Origin: Streptococcaceae bacterium
GTDB lineage: Bacteria > Bacillota > Bacilli > Lactobacillales > Streptococcaceae
Assembly: GCA_031285105.1 (NCBI GenBank)
Contig: JAITWV010000333.1
Span: 1 to 8,100, forward strand
Reading direction: 5' to 3'
Length of the DNA stretch: 8,100 bases
Numbering within the stretch: position 1 is the stretch's first letter; every line of letters starts with the position of its first letter. A model generated the notes under the pieces. That model saw only the letters and a list, made by a program, of their open reading frames with translations. It was not told the origin of the DNA and did not search any database. Below are positions 1-6,348 of this stretch, in pieces. The translations under genes were made by a program, and so were the position numbers.

Positions 1-54
1 ATAACGGATTGCCGCAAGCAAATGCCGAAAAATGCGTATATACACGCCAAGAAT

Positions 55-68
55 GGAGAACTATATTG
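55..68 (+). promoter_or_regulatory. Ribosome binding site deciding a TTG start for cshA
   Basis: GGAG at 55-58 lies 7 bases before TTG at 66-68. The reading frame stays open upstream to an ATG at 9, but that ATG has no ribosome binding site, and the 19 residues it would add resemble no helicase N-terminus. Family members start close to a KFxELGLS-like sequence, which is exactly what follows this TTG. Bases 1-54 are probably untranslated leader; I see no clear promoter in them. Confidence 0.75.
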
Positions 69-1685
69 AAATTTACAGAATTAGGTTTATCAGGAGAAAT
101 TCTAGCAGCGATTGAAAAAGCAGGTTTTGAAGAAGCTACACCAATTCAAGGAGAAACAATTCCTTTAGCACTTAAAGGTTTAGATGTAATTGGTCAAGCA
201 CAAACAGGTACTGGTAAAACAGCTGCTTTTGGTTTGCCAATGTTAGAAAAAATTGATCCTAAAAACCAAATACTACAAGGGTTAGTTATCGCACCAACGC
301 GTGAGTTAGCTATCCAAACACAAGAAGAATTGTTCCGCTTAGGTCGCGACAAAAAAATTCGTGTACAAGCAGTTTATGGTGGAGCGGATATTTCTCGCCA
401 AATTCGTGGATTGAAAGATCGTCCACATATCGTTGTTGGTACACCAGGACGTATGTTAGATCACATCAACCGTAAAACCTTAAAATTAGAAACAGTTGAA
501 ACATTAGTCTTAGATGAAGCAGACGAAATGTTAAACATGGGATTTTTAGAAGATATTGAGTCAATCATCTCTAAAGTGCCTGATACTCGCCAAACATTGT
601 TATTTTCAGCAACGATGCCTAAAGAAATCAAAGCAATCGGCGTGAAATTCATGAAAGAACCCGAACATGTTCAAATTAAAGCTAAAGAAATGACAGCAGA
701 CTTAATTGAACAATTCTATATTCGTGCCAAAGACTTTGAAAAATTTGACATCATGACTCGTTTGTTTGATGTTCAAAAACCTGAGTTGACAATCATATTT
801 GGTCGCACAAAACGTCGTGTTGATGAATTGTCTCGTGGTTTAGAAGCTCGTGGTTATCGTGCAGAAGGTATTCATGGTGATTTAACACAACAAAAACGTA
901 TGTCTGTATTACGTGCTTTCAAAAAAGGTGATTTAGATATTTTAGTTGCTACCGATGTGGCTGCTCGTGGATTAGACATTTCAGGTGTAACTCACGTTTA
1001 TAACTATGATATTCCACAAGACCCAGAAAGTTATGTTCACCGTATTGGACGTACTGGTCGTGCGGGTAAAGACGGAATTTCAGTTACATTTGTGACACCA
1101 AACGAAATTAGCTATTTACAAACAATTGAGCAGTTAACGAAAAAACGCATGAACCCTATGCGCCCACCAACTGAAAAAGAAGCATTCCGTGGTTCATTAG
1201 GTGCTGCTTTTGAAGATATTGAGAAAAAATTAGAAGAACAACAAGATTCTTTAGAAAAATATAGCAATGCTGCTGATAAATTATTGGAACAATACGAAGC
1301 AAGCGAATTGGTTTCATTATTATTACGCACATTAGCAAATGACCCAGATGACCAAGTAAAAGTTGATATCACACCGGAACGTCCATTACCTGGCGGAAAA
1401 GGTGGCGGTAAAAAACGCTTTGGTAATAAAGGTGGCTCTCGTGATAGACGTGATCGTGACCGTGGTGGTCGTGGTGGTGAACGTGATGGCCGACGTTCTT
1501 CAGGTGGCTCAGGTCGCTCTCGTGATGGCTATAAAGGCGATCGCTCAGGTCGTGGTGATAGACGTGAACGTGGGGAACGTAAAGATTTTAATAAATCAAA
1601 CAGCAACAAAGGCGGTAAATACTCTAGCCGTTCAACAGGTGAAAAGAAAACTGGCTTTGTGATTCGTAACAAGGGCGATAAATAA
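66..1685 (+). CDS. cshA: DEAD-box ATP-dependent RNA helicase, CshA type
   Basis: This is a 539-residue cytoplasmic RNA helicase that unwinds short RNA duplexes using ATP. All family motifs are visible in order: Q motif (GFEEATPIQ, 20-28), Walker A AQTGTGKT (45-52), PTREL (77-81), TPGR, DEAD (150-153), SAT (181-183), the motif V segment ATDVAARGLDI, and HRIGRTGR (325-332). A middle C-terminal domain follows. The last hundred or so residues, from about 440, are low-complexity and rich in Gly, Arg, Asp and Ser, typical of an RNA-binding tail. In Bacillus and Staphylococcus, CshA works with the RNA degradosome and in cold adaptation; that role is inferred here from homology. At 539 residues it is somewhat longer than the roughly 500-residue Bacillus and Staphylococcus proteins, because of the tail. 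A hairpin terminator follows, so it is probably transcribed apart from acpS. Confidence 0.93.
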   Translation: MKFTELGLSGEILAAIEKAGFEEATPIQGETIPLALKGLDVIGQAQTGTGKTAAFGLPMLEKIDPKNQILQGLVIAPTRELAIQTQEELFRLGRDKKIRVQAVYGGADISRQIRGLKDRPHIVVGTPGRMLDHINRKTLKLETVETLVLDEADEMLNMGFLEDIESIISKVPDTRQTLLFSATMPKEIKAIGVKFMKEPEHVQIKAKEMTADLIEQFYIRAKDFEKFDIMTRLFDVQKPELTIIFGRTKRRVDELSRGLEARGYRAEGIHGDLTQQKRMSVLRAFKKGDLDILVATDVAARGLDISGVTHVYNYDIPQDPESYVHRIGRTGRAGKDGISVTFVTPNEISYLQTIEQLTKKRMNPMRPPTEKEAFRGSLGAAFEDIEKKLEEQQDSLEKYSNAADKLLEQYEASELVSLLLRTLANDPDDQVKVDITPERPLPGGKGGGKKRFGNKGGSRDRRDRDRGGRGGERDGRRSSGGSGRSRDGYKGDRSGRGDRRERGERKDFNKSNSNKGGKYSSRSTGEKKTGFVIRNKGDK

Positions 1686-1698
1686 TCCATATAATTGG

Positions 1699-1743
1699 TT
1701 TATTAGGTTGAGAGAATTTTCTCAACCTAATAAACTTATTTTT
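1699..1743 (+). terminator. Intrinsic terminator after cshA
   Basis: A perfect 15-base-pair stem (arms 1699-1713 and 1720-1734) encloses a 6-base loop and is followed by a T-rich run ending in five T (1739-1743). It begins 13 bases after the cshA stop codon. Confidence 0.88.
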
Positions 1744-1815
1744 AAATAAGGAGTTTAACGGGGTTCAGTGAGCACTCAAGAATAAACACTCACTTCACCA
1801 CCGCAGATGATACAT
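1744..1815 (+). other. acpS leader with a displaced Shine-Dalgarno-like sequence
   Basis: AAGGAG at 1748-1753 has no start codon at normal spacing. A GTG at 1768 opens a five-codon frame (V/M-S-T-Q-E) that stops at TAA 1783-1785, in the same frame as acpS. CACTCA occurs at 1773-1778 and again at 1787-1792, and AGTGAG (1767-1772) could pair with CTCACT (1789-1794). The bases just before the acpS ATG codons lack any purine-rich ribosome binding site. No convincing promoter was found. Possible readings are translational coupling through the mini-frame, a structured leader, or a chance arrangement. Confidence 0.4.
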
Positions 1816-2166
1816 ATGATCAAAGGAATTGGCACGGATATTGTTGATATAACAAGGATTTTATACGTTATTAAAAAGAAACCAACATTTGCACAAAGGG
1901 TACTAACTGAGGTAGAATATAACTATTATAAAACCTATTCTGGTAGACGACAAGCAGAGTTTTTAGCTGGACGATTTGCAGCAAAAGAGGCCTTTTCAAA
2001 AGCTTGGGGTACAGGTATTGGAAAATTATCTTTTCATGATATCGAAATCTCAAAAAATGATTTAGGTGCGCCTTTTTTCTCGAAATCGCCATATCAAAAA
2101 ACAGCTCATCTCAGTATTTCACATACAGATAATACTGCGATAGCCTTTGTCGTTTTGGAAGAATAG
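1816..2166 (+). CDS. acpS: Holo-[acyl-carrier-protein] synthase
   Basis: AcpS transfers the 4'-phosphopantetheine arm of coenzyme A to apo-ACP, switching on fatty acid synthesis in the cytoplasm. With the start at ATG 1816 the protein has 116 residues and the family landmarks fall at their usual positions: GTDIVDI with the metal-binding Asp8, RFAAKEAFSKA with Glu58 and Lys62, and a C-terminal HLSISHT. AcpS proteins are usually about 118-125 residues. An in-frame ATG at 1807 would add three residues; neither ATG has a ribosome binding site. The start at 1816 is chosen because AcpS proteins commonly begin M-I-x-G-I-G-x-D. The gene lies 31 bases before alr, an arrangement common in Firmicutes and suggesting co-transcription. 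Confidence 0.92.
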   Translation: MIKGIGTDIVDITRILYVIKKKPTFAQRVLTEVEYNYYKTYSGRRQAEFLAGRFAAKEAFSKAWGTGIGKLSFHDIEISKNDLGAPFFSKSPYQKTAHLSISHTDNTAIAFVVLEE

Positions 2167-2183
2167 GAATATTCTAACGAACA

Positions 2184-2200
2184 GTGAGGAACGACTAGTG
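2184..2200 (+). promoter_or_regulatory. Ribosome binding site deciding a GTG start for alr
   Basis: GAGGA at 2186-2190 lies 7 bases before GTG at 2198-2200. The open frame extends back to a TTG at 2147 inside acpS, but that start has no ribosome binding site and would add 17 residues ahead of the conserved HRPTR beginning. Confidence 0.8.
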
Positions 2201-3313
2201 GAAAGTATTCACCGCCCAACAAGAGTGATTGTTTCACCGCAAGCAATCAAAAATAATATTGAAAAAGAATTGGCACATATTCCCAAAGGTATGGAAGTTT
2301 TTGCAGTAATTAAAGCAAACGCATACGGACATGGTGCTATTCCTGTTGCGAACATTGCAGCAAACTTTGGTGTTTCAGGCTTTGGAGTAGCAACCTTAGA
2401 TGAGGCAATTCAATTAAGAGAAGCTGGCATTACTTTGCCGATTTTAGTTTTGGCAAGTGTTTCTGTCGAATATCTGCATTTATTACAATCTTATCATCTG
2501 TCAGCAACCATTGCGACTATGGAGTGGTGGGAAAAAGCGCAAAGATATATGGCGATATTACCTGATAAAACACCTGTGCAATTGCATATTAAAGTAGATA
2601 CAGGCATGGGTCGTTTAGGATTTGGTACATTAGATGAAACCAAAGAAATTCTAGAAGCAATCGAACAAACGCCAGGTTTTGCCGTTGAAGGAATTTTTAC
2701 ACATTTTGCAACAGCAGATGACCCAGATTTTACTTATTATGATGAACAAAAAGCGAAATTTGAGTATATTTTAGCCAATTTACCTAAAAAACCACGTTAT
2801 ATCCACATGAGTAATACAGCTTCAAGCATTTGGCATGACGACACTACTGGAAATATGGTACGATTTGGTATAGGCATTTATGGTTTGAATCCATCAGGAC
2901 GAGCAATGAATGATGAGTTAGGTTTAATCCCAGCTATGCGTTTAGAAAGTCGAATTATTCAATGTAAGCAAGTGCCAAAAGACACAAAAATTGGTTATGG
3001 TGCTACTTATTCAGCTAGTGAAAGCGAATGGATTGGCACGGTTCCAATTGGTTATGCGGACGGTTGGACTCGTCGTATGCAAGGGTTTAAAGTTTTAGTT
3101 AATGGCAAACGTTGTGAAATTGTCGGACGTGTGTGTATGGATCAGATGATGATTCGTTTACCTGAATTCGTCGCAGAAGGCACAAAAGTTACCTTAATTG
3201 GTAAAGATGGTGATGATGAAATTACCATGCAAGAAATTGCTGAATATATGGGAACAATTAATTACGAAGTTGCATGTTTAATTAGCGACCGAGTACCAAG
3301 AATTTATGAATAG
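2198..3313 (+). CDS. alr: Alanine racemase, PLP-dependent
   Basis: Alr interconverts L- and D-alanine in the cytoplasm, supplying D-alanine for peptidoglycan and for teichoic acid alanylation. The 371-residue product has the N-terminal PLP barrel with AVIKANAYGHG, where Lys39 is the Schiff-base lysine. It also has VRFGIGIYGL, whose Arg contacts the PLP pyridine nitrogen in this fold, then GATYSA with the second catalytic base at about Tyr271, PIGYADGW, and GRVCMDQ in the C-terminal domain. The fold is a homodimer in which Lys and Tyr from different subunits form each active site. The length matches what I recall for enterococcal Alr. The GTG start is preferred over an upstream TTG (see the ribosome binding site entry). 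It sits between acpS and mazF, 25 bases before the latter, so the three probably share a transcript. Confidence 0.95.
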   Translation: MESIHRPTRVIVSPQAIKNNIEKELAHIPKGMEVFAVIKANAYGHGAIPVANIAANFGVSGFGVATLDEAIQLREAGITLPILVLASVSVEYLHLLQSYHLSATIATMEWWEKAQRYMAILPDKTPVQLHIKVDTGMGRLGFGTLDETKEILEAIEQTPGFAVEGIFTHFATADDPDFTYYDEQKAKFEYILANLPKKPRYIHMSNTASSIWHDDTTGNMVRFGIGIYGLNPSGRAMNDELGLIPAMRLESRIIQCKQVPKDTKIGYGATYSASESEWIGTVPIGYADGWTRRMQGFKVLVNGKRCEIVGRVCMDQMMIRLPEFVAEGTKVTLIGKDGDDEITMQEIAEYMGTINYEVACLISDRVPRIYE

Positions 3314-3338
3314 AAAGTAAAAATTATAGGGTGAGTAA

Positions 3339-3695
3339 ATGAAAATTAAACGCGGGGACATCTTTTTTGCTGATTTATCTCCAGTGGTAGGAAGTGAACA
3401 AGGTGGGATTCGACCTGTCTTAATCATACAAAATGACTTGGGGAATCATTTTTCTCCTACAGTAATTGTAGCTGCGATTACGGCAAAAATGGCTAAACCA
3501 AAATTACCAACACACATTCCAATTCAAGCAGACAAATTTGGTGTGGGAAAAGACTCTATTATTCTTTTAGAGCAAATTCGCACAACAGACAAATCTCGCT
3601 TGAAGGAAAAAGTGGGGAAATTGGATCTGGCAACAATGCAAAAAGTAGATAAGGCTTTGGGTATTAGCATTGGACTAGAGGACTTAAGTAAGTAA
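3339..3695 (+). CDS. mazF: MazF/NdoA-type endoribonuclease toxin without an adjacent antitoxin
   Basis: This 118-residue protein closely matches the MazF (PemK-like) family of the alr locus in Bacillus: KRGDIFFADLSPVVGSEQGG, then RPVLIIQND and AITAKM, and ILLEQIRTxDKSRLKEKVG. Arg25 and Thr48, equivalent to the catalytic pair of Bacillus MazF, are both present, so it looks active. Such enzymes cut single-stranded mRNA at short U/A-rich sites; Bacillus and Staphylococcus homologues prefer UACAU. Those genera carry mazE between alr and mazF, whereas here only 25 bases separate the two and hold no gene. The start ATG follows AGGGTGAG (3328-3335). How the toxin is neutralised is unknown: an antitoxin could lie elsewhere, or control could be transcriptional. 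Confidence 0.92.
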   Translation: MKIKRGDIFFADLSPVVGSEQGGIRPVLIIQNDLGNHFSPTVIVAAITAKMAKPKLPTHIPIQADKFGVGKDSIILLEQIRTTDKSRLKEKVGKLDLATMQKVDKALGISIGLEDLSK

Positions 3696-3696
3696 G

Positions 3697-3787
3697 CCAT
3701 ACATAAAAAAGGAGAATTTCGTTTGAGTTCTCCTTTTTGAATGCGCAAAAATATCGCTCATCCACAATAGATAAACGATATGTATGG
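3697..3787. repeat. Nested inverted repeats between convergent mazF and tetR
   Basis: Perfect 9-base arms CCATACATA (3697-3705) and TATGTATGG (3779-3787) bracket the whole gap between the two stop codons, enclosing the terminator hairpin. A second pair, ATATCG (3751-3756) and CGATAT (3776-3781), overlaps the right arm. The stretch could fold as a three-way structure or be the remnant of a small element. The arms are short and AT-rich, so chance is possible. Confidence 0.4.
3705..3738. terminator. Bidirectional intrinsic terminator between mazF and tetR
   Basis: Arms AAAAAGGAGAA (3706-3716) and TTCTCCTTTTT (3728-3738) form an 11-base-pair stem. The A run on the left and T run on the right let it terminate in both directions, fitting its place between convergent genes. 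Confidence 0.85.
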
Positions 3788-4360
3788 TTAATTTGGATTC
3801 AAATCTAGCTTATGTTCGATATTTAACAGTGCTGTAATGGCATCTTTCATCAACTGAATTTTTTGCTCTTGCGTTGGATGAATATTTCCACTTGAAGCTA
3901 ATGAAGCAACACCTGTAGCAATAACCCAAGTCCCATTTAAGAGGTTTTCTTTCACTTCATTTGTTAAATTTGCATATTTTTCATCTTCATCAAGTTTTTT
4001 GAAAAATAAATTATATGAAAATTCCAACATACGAGACTCGTTTCCTTTTTCTAAAAACAAAGCAGTATAAAGTCTAGGCTCTTCTTTAGCAAATTCCATA
4101 TAGTTTAACGCCAAGTCAACAATTGGATCACCCGAATGTTTTTTTGGAAAGACATCCTCTTCTAAGTGCTGATAAATACGCTCGAAAAGTTTGTCTTTTA
4201 ATTCCCCCATATTTTCAAACTCTAAATAAATCGGCTGCGTGGAACAACCCATTTGTGTGGCAATATTTCTTGCGGTTAAACTAGAAAAACCATCAGTTGA
4301 AACAATTCCATAAGCAGCATCCAAAATTTGCGGTCTTGTTACTGTTTTTTTTCTTGCCAT
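3788..4360 (-). CDS. TetR/AcrR-family transcriptional regulator
   Basis: The 190-residue product has an N-terminal TetR-type helix-turn-helix: RPQILDAAYGIVSTDGFSSLTARNIA, then QMGCSTQPIYLEFENMGELKDKLF (roughly residues 9-60). A helical ligand-binding and dimerisation domain follows, with no recognisable ligand signature. Two start codons are possible. ATG at 4360 gives MARKK and lies 13 bases after the AAAGGG sequence, an acceptable alignment with the 16S tail. ATG at 4372 adds four residues but leaves only two bases after GGG. The gene is divergent from the M29 aminopeptidase gene, and regulators of this family often repress themselves and the neighbour; that is inference. It shares a terminator with mazF. 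Confidence 0.88.
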   Translation of the reverse strand: MARKKTVTRPQILDAAYGIVSTDGFSSLTARNIATQMGCSTQPIYLEFENMGELKDKLFERIYQHLEEDVFPKKHSGDPIVDLALNYMEFAKEEPRLYTALFLEKGNESRMLEFSYNLFFKKLDEDEKYANLTNEVKENLLNGTWVIATGVASLASSGNIHPTQEQKIQLMKDAITALLNIEHKLDLNPN

Positions 4361-4415
4361 TTTTTCTACCATTCCCTTTATTTACTTTATATAACGGACA
4401 AATACACTTGTTATT

Positions 4416-4444
4416 ATTGTATCGTTTTTTATTATAGATTTCAA
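4416..4444 (-). promoter_or_regulatory. Promoter for the tetR-family gene
   Basis: On the minus strand, TTGAAA (4439-4444) and TACAAT (4416-4421) are separated by exactly 17 bases. Each hexamer matches the vegetative sigma consensus at five of six positions. Transcription would start near 4410, about 50 bases before the ATG at 4360. Confidence 0.75.
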
Positions 4445-4483
4445 TGATTTTTCTTATTTTAATTATAGTGAAAAAAAATCATT
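4443..4483. promoter_or_regulatory. Inverted repeat, candidate TetR-family operator
   Basis: Perfect 10-base arms AATGATTTTT (4443-4452) and AAAAATCATT (4474-4483) have centres 31 bases apart, about three helical turns. The left arm overlaps the -35 box of the regulator's promoter and the right arm ends 8 bases before the -35 of the aminopeptidase promoter. TetR operators are usually tighter palindromes, so this may be two half-sites or a chance AT-rich repeat. Confidence 0.4.
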
Positions 4484-4491
4484 ATATAATA

Positions 4492-4520
4492 TTCCCATTT
4501 TTCAAAATATTCGATACAAT
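4492..4520 (+). promoter_or_regulatory. Promoter for the M29 aminopeptidase gene
   Basis: TTCCCA (4492-4497, four of six consensus bases) and TACAAT (4515-4520, five of six) are 17 bases apart. A perfect TATAAT at 4485-4490 is an alternative -10 box but has no good -35 box. Transcription would begin near 4527, just ahead of the ribosome binding site AAAGGTGGAG. Confidence 0.6.
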
Positions 4521-4552
4521 AGAAGATAGTTATATGAAAGGTGGAGAAATAG

Positions 4553-5788
4553 ATGACATTAAAAAACTTTGATACATTATTGGAAAAATACGCACGTTTA
4601 ATCGCTGAGGTTGGCGTAGGTGTTGCTAAAGGACATACGGTAACGGTGAATATTGCAGTTGACCAGGCACCATTGGCTCGTTTAATTTCCAAAGCTTGTT
4701 ATGAATTAGGAGCAGCAGAAGTATTGTTTTTATGGAATGATGATGCAACAGGACGTGATTTCTTAAAATTTGCAGATGATGATCGCATCGAAAACGTTGC
4801 ACAATGGAAATTAACGCAACAAGATGAAGTCATCGAAAGAAAAGCTTCACGTATCAGCGTAGTTTCTCAAGATCCAGCAGCTTTTGATGGAGTGGATCCA
4901 AAGCGTATTGCTACTTTCCAAACGGTGATGGGCAAAGCAATGTTGCCAACGCGTATTGCGACTCAGTCCAATCAATTATCATGGTTAGTTTGTGGAGCAG
5001 CTGGTTTAGGATGGGCGAAAAAAGTCTTTCCTGAATTATCTGATGAAGAAGCAGTTGACGCATTATGGGATCAAATCTTCAAAACAACTCGTATTTACGA
5101 AGAAGATCCAGTTGCTGCTTGGAGAGCACATGCTAAATTATTACAAGACAAAGCAGACGAAATCAATAAAGAAAAATTTGATGCCTTCCATTATACAGCA
5201 CCAGGTACAGATATTGTCTTTGGTATGCCGAAAAATTATCGTTTTGAAGGTGCAGGCTCAGTGAACTCTCGTGGTGAAGAATTTATTGCAAATATGCCAA
5301 CGGAAGAAGTATTTGCCGCACCTGATGCCAATCGTGTGGACGGATATATTGTTTCAACTCGTCCGTTAAGCTATGCAGGAACAATTATTGATGGTATGAA
5401 ATTTACCTTTAAAGATGGAAAAGTAGTCGATTTTTCAGCTGAAAAAGGCGAAGATGTATTACGTAGTTTATTAGATACAGATGAAGGCGCTCGTCGCTTA
5501 GGTGAAATTGCCTTAGTACCAGATCCATCACCAATCTCACAATCAGGCATTACTTTCTTTAATACTTTATTTGATGAAAATGCGTCAAACCACTTAGCAC
5601 TAGGTTCTGCTTATGCATTCTCAATTGAAGGCGGAACTGAAATGAGTGAAGAAGAATTGATTGCTGCTGGTTTAAACCGTTCAAATGTTCACGTTGATTT
5701 CATGGTAGGATCTCCTGAAATGAACATTGACGGCATTCGTGAAGACGGTACACGTGTACCAATTTTCCGTAATGGTGATTGGGCATAA
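4553..5788 (+). CDS. M29-family metallo-aminopeptidase (AmpS/PepS type)
   Basis: The 411-residue cytoplasmic enzyme removes N-terminal amino acids from peptides using two metal ions. Expected M29 ligands are present at family spacing: Glu252 in NMPTEEVF, Glu318 in RRLGEIA, His347 and Tyr354 in NHLALGSAY, and His380 and Asp382 in HVDFMVG. The length is typical of the family, and no signal peptide is seen. The start ATG follows AAAGGTGGAG at normal spacing. It is divergent from a TetR-family gene and may be under its control. No simple terminator follows other than the repeat element that starts 9 bases after the stop. The family is clear, but choosing between AmpS and PepS would be guesswork, so no symbol is given. 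Confidence 0.93.
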   Translation: MTLKNFDTLLEKYARLIAEVGVGVAKGHTVTVNIAVDQAPLARLISKACYELGAAEVLFLWNDDATGRDFLKFADDDRIENVAQWKLTQQDEVIERKASRISVVSQDPAAFDGVDPKRIATFQTVMGKAMLPTRIATQSNQLSWLVCGAAGLGWAKKVFPELSDEEAVDALWDQIFKTTRIYEEDPVAAWRAHAKLLQDKADEINKEKFDAFHYTAPGTDIVFGMPKNYRFEGAGSVNSRGEEFIANMPTEEVFAAPDANRVDGYIVSTRPLSYAGTIIDGMKFTFKDGKVVDFSAEKGEDVLRSLLDTDEGARRLGEIALVPDPSPISQSGITFFNTLFDENASNHLALGSAYAFSIEGGTEMSEEELIAAGLNRSNVHVDFMVGSPEMNIDGIREDGTRVPIFRNGDWA

Positions 5789-5797
5789 TACAAATAA

Positions 5798-5971
5798 AAG
5801 AGGCTGGGACAAAACTCTGAATGCGTAGAATAAAAACGAATGTTCAAGCACTAGCACAAAACTTTAATCGCAAAAACCTCCTAAAATCTATCTTTGATGA
5901 TAGATTTTGGGAGGTTTTTACATTATTCGACTGAAAATTATAGTTAAGAAATCGTTTTGTCCCAGCCTCTT
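5798..5971 (+). repeat. Nested-palindrome intergenic repeat, copy 1
   Basis: The element is 174 bases long with perfect 18-base outer arms: 5798-5815, containing GGCTGGGAC, pairs with 5954-5971, containing GTCCCAGCC. Inside it are a long hairpin (5872-5919) and a short helix between CGAAT (5837-5841) and ATTCG (5925-5929). Bases 5801-5920 match copy 3 (7981-8100) at 111 of 120 positions without gaps. It fills the gap between the convergent aminopeptidase gene and the 5990-6310 gene. The flanks show no clear target duplication. I recall similar GGCTGGGAC-ended repeats in enterococci and staphylococci but could not check. Confidence 0.85.
5872..5919. terminator. Inner hairpin of copy 1, probable bidirectional terminator
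   Basis: A 21-pair stem (5872-5892 with 5899-5919) encloses the loop TTTGAT and has a single mismatch that becomes a U·G pair in RNA. The outer ends are A5 on the left and T5 on the right, so it can act as an intrinsic terminator on either strand between two convergent genes. Confidence 0.7.
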
Positions 5972-5989
5972 CTATATCTATCAATACAT

Positions 5990-6310
5990 TTAAAAGCCTA
6001 ATTTACGTGAATAATATTCGGCAGTTGCCTTCTTCTTCATCGCTTCCCAAGTAGGAAATTTCGTTTTCTTTTTAACGAATAAATCTAAAGCCGTTAAATC
6101 GATTTCCTCTTGTTTTTTCCAATCAAACTTTGAGGCTACTAAAAAATCATAAAATGTGCGATATCTAGTATTGTCATTGATAAAACGGTCAGGAAAAAGT
6201 TCTTTTAATGGAATTTTTTCCTGATTCTTCAAGGTAGCAACTGAAAATTCAGGTTTTTTCTTTTCTCTTTTTTTGAATAAATCAAATTTTTTAAAATCTA
6301 AAAGACTCAT
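5990..6310 (-). CDS. Small basic protein of unknown function
   Basis: The 106-residue product begins with a strongly basic, Phe/Lys-rich segment (LDFKKFDLFKKREKKKPEF). The C-terminal half carries RTFYDFLVASKFDW and FVKKKTKFPTWEAM. The pattern FYDFL followed some thirty residues later by FP resembles the small helical YozE (SAM-like) family of Firmicutes, but the similarity is weak and is only a suggestion. No signal peptide, membrane segment or catalytic motif is seen. Expression looks genuine: AAAGGAGG (6317-6324) lies 6 bases before the ATG. The gene is divergent from the metal transporter gene and convergent with the aminopeptidase gene, from which a repeat element separates it. No functional link with its neighbours can be stated. 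Confidence 0.8.
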   Translation of the reverse strand: MSLLDFKKFDLFKKREKKKPEFSVATLKNQEKIPLKELFPDRFINDNTRYRTFYDFLVASKFDWKKQEEIDLTALDLFVKKKTKFPTWEAMKKKATAEYYSRKLGF

Positions 6311-6334
6311 AATCGTCCTCCTTTATATTTGTTA

Positions 6335-6340
6335 ATTATA
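6335..6340 (-). promoter_or_regulatory. Possible -10 box for the 5990-6310 gene
   Basis: TATAAT on the minus strand lies 10 bases upstream of the AAAGGAGG ribosome binding site, about right for a short leader. I found no good -35 box at 16-18 bases, so the call is tentative. Confidence 0.4.
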
Positions 6341-6348
6341 ACATTATC

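Noticed and set aside
9..65. N-terminal extension of the helicase from ATG at 9
   Set aside because: No ribosome binding site before it and no resemblance to helicase N-termini; TTG 66 has GGAG at good spacing.
1112..1662. Open frames on both strands over the helicase C-terminal region (1112-1372 minus, 1363-1662 plus)
   Set aside because: They overlie a clear coding gene, have low-complexity or unrecognisable products and lack ribosome binding sites; they follow from the repetitive codon use of the tail.
2147..2197. alr starting at TTG 2147, overlapping acpS
   Set aside because: The 17 extra residues are not family-like, and GTG 2198 has GAGGA 7 bases upstream and yields the expected length.
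3314..3338. A MazE antitoxin gene before mazF
   Set aside because: Only 25 bases are available, and alr reads through to its normal conserved end.
4459..4692. Minus-strand open frame across the aminopeptidase promoter and start
   Set aside because: It overlaps the strongly supported aminopeptidase gene and its promoter region, and the product resembles nothing.
5785..5985. Target-site duplication flanking repeat copy 1
   Set aside because: Bases on either side of the outer arms do not match convincingly, so classification as a transposable element is not claimed.
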